In this document: in pieces, positions 63,022-64,000 of the stretch
Layout: the number at the start of each line of letters is the position of its first letter
Numbering within the stretch: the first letter of the stretch is position 1
Source of the DNA: Xanthocytophaga agilis
Lineage (GTDB): Bacteria > Bacteroidota > Bacteroidia > Cytophagales > 172606-1
Direction: 5' to 3'
DNA length: 64,000 nt
NCBI RefSeq assembly: GCF_030068605.1
Contig: NZ_JASJOU010000004.1
Coordinates: 310,001 to 374,000 of the forward strand
Program-made: the position numbers and the translations under genes
The notes under the pieces: generated by a model
The model's input: only the letters and a program-made list of their open reading frames with translations
Databases searched by the model: none
Told to the model about the DNA's origin: nothing

Positions 63022-64000
63022 TTAGTATGATAAAAGATAGTCCGTTAGATTGGTCTCTTCTTCCAGTTCCAGCTTTTTACGTAACCGGTAGCGGGCTGTT
63101 TTCACACTTTCTGGTGAGATACCCAATACAGTAGCAGACTCTTTCAGATTCATATTCAGGCGTACCAGTGCACACAACTTCAATTCACCAGAGCTAAGTT
63201 CCGGATGGCTCTCTTTCAGTTTGGAAAAAAACTCATGATGTACCTGTTCAAAATACATTTTGAAATCATCCCAATCCTTGTCCAGGCTAAAACTGTAGTC
63301 GACCAGTTTCATCAGGCGACTATAAATAGACGAAGGTTCATTTTTTGGTGCAGATTTTAATACTTCACTTACTGTTTCCCGAATCTCTTCCATGATACTA
63401 TTTTTCTGAATCATATTCAGTGTGTGTGTGGTAAGCGATTTATTACGGAATTCCAGTTGTTCGAGTAGCTGTCCTTCCCGCAACTGACTATTGTTTAATT
63501 CTGCCTGCGCCAGAGCCTGCTGAGCTTTGTACAGTTCTTCATTTTTAACAAGCAGTTCTTTTTTCTTGCGAAGGTTACTCCGTTGCTGATAAAGTACCAG
63601 TAGGGCAATAACCAATAATGCTCCCATTCCCAACCCAATCAGATTACGGGTAGATTGAGCCAGCTCTTTTTCTTTTTGTAATAGATTAATCTCTATTTGT
63701 TTCTTCTCGTTTTCATAATTGACACGCAACTTGGTAAGCTGATTGCCGCTTTCCTGAGAGAATAGAGAGTCTTTGATATTTTCATATTGTTGCAGAAACC
63801 GAAATGCATTTTCATAGTTTTTGGTTTGAGCATATACCAGGGCCAAACCGGAACAGGAGTTTTGCAGATCCTGAATCATATTTTTGGTGCTGGACAACTG
63901 ATATGCCTGCTGATAATGGTCGATAGCTTTTGTATACTGCTTCAATTGTATATAGGCTGCACCAAGTCCATTATGTGAAGAAGCAAGCAGGTTTTTTTTC
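63022..64000 (-). CDS. Partial TPR membrane regulator with LuxR-like HTH
   Basis: The frame continues beyond the right edge, so only the C-terminal part (over 320 residues) is seen: upstream codons translate as NGLGAAYIQLKQYTKAI, a TPR. It has TPR helices (YTKAIDHYQQAYQLSS, QNSCSGLALVYAQTKNYENAFRFLQQ), a membrane span (LIGLGMGALLVIALLVLY), a long coiled coil (LRKKKELLVKNEELYKAQQALAQAE), and a C-terminal LuxR-like HTH (SGELKLCALVRLNMNLKESATVLGISPESVKTARYRLRKKLEL). It has the same order of domains as the DUF6377 regulator at 31541-33139: periplasmic TPRs, one span, DNA-binding domain, with only a general resemblance in sequence. Confidence 0.82.
   Translation of the reverse strand, partial: KKNLLASSHNGLGAAYIQLKQYTKAIDHYQQAYQLSSTKNMIQDLQNSCSGLALVYAQTKNYENAFRFLQQYENIKDSLFSQESGNQLTKLRVNYENEKKQIEINLLQKEKELAQSTRNLIGLGMGALLVIALLVLYQQRSNLRKKKELLVKNEELYKAQQALAQAELNNSQLREGQLLEQLEFRNKSLTTHTLNMIQKNSIMEEIRETVSEVLKSAPKNEPSSIYSRLMKLVDYSFSLDKDWDDFKMYFEQVHHEFFSKLKESHPELSSGELKLCALVRLNMNLKESATVLGISPESVKTARYRLRKKLELEEETNLTDYLLSY

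Noticed and set aside
1-64000. Prophage, transposon, CRISPR array, rRNA, tRNA, integron or restriction-defence island
   Set aside because: I looked for integrases, transposases, regularly spaced repeats, conserved rRNA sequences and cloverleaf-type tRNA segments and found none, though without a tool small RNA genes may be missed.

Overview
The window looks like a chromosomal segment of a Bacteroidota bacterium, most likely a cytophaga-like member of the Cytophagales. The evidence is two SusC/SusD-type outer-membrane uptake loci, AT-rich DNA with few Shine-Dalgarno sequences, TPR/HTH membrane regulators of a Bacteroidota type, and many PAS-rich sensors. I saw no rRNA, tRNA, CRISPR array, transposase or phage gene, and the species cannot be fixed from the sequence alone.

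Layout. 1-8 kb (minus strand): membrane proteins including two DUF4173 paralogues that share a 151-bp identical block, then a Coq4-family protein, a winged-helix regulator and a membrane protein. The Coq4 and membrane-protein genes have the same operator-like palindrome upstream. A heavily decayed B12-binding radical SAM pseudogene lies between the regulator and the membrane protein. 8-12.4 kb (minus): a signalling-redox operon of a cyclic-nucleotide-domain histidine kinase, a receiver fused to a Grx-like and a thioredoxin-reductase-like domain that lacks its CxxC, a UBP-type zinc finger, and pdxJ. 12.9-26.3 kb (plus): two tandem susC-susD-DUF1735 operons without glycoside hydrolases, each preceded by the same 20-bp leader and followed by a strong terminator. 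26.3-37 kb: an M16 protease, small unknown proteins, a DUF6377 regulator, and an AraC regulator divergent from a Tat-exported GFOR-like oxidoreductase plus Kelch protein pair.

37.7-49.2 kb (plus) is the most distinctive block, a complete chemosensory operon: a soluble receptor with five PAS domains, cheW, cheY, cheB, cheA, a single-site CheC-type phosphatase, a membrane GAF/PAS sensor with no output domain, and cheR. No flagellar or pilus genes are nearby, so the output is unknown; control of gliding or twitching, or another cellular programme, is possible. 49-52 kb has two EamA transporters and a ferredoxin plus ferredoxin reductase operon. 53-58 kb has a receiver-kinase whose stop codon overlaps the start of a 1212-residue multi-PAS membrane kinase. 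58-64 kb has a lipoprotein esterase, a pentapeptide-repeat protein, unknown envelope proteins, and a TPR/HTH regulator cut by the right edge.

Signal transduction dominates the window. Second-look items are the PAS receptor and output-less sensor pair, the CxxC-less redox fusion operon, the candidate HTH_34/Coq4 regulon, and two traces of recent DNA events: gene conversion between DUF4173 copies and an inverted duplication in a pseudogene.
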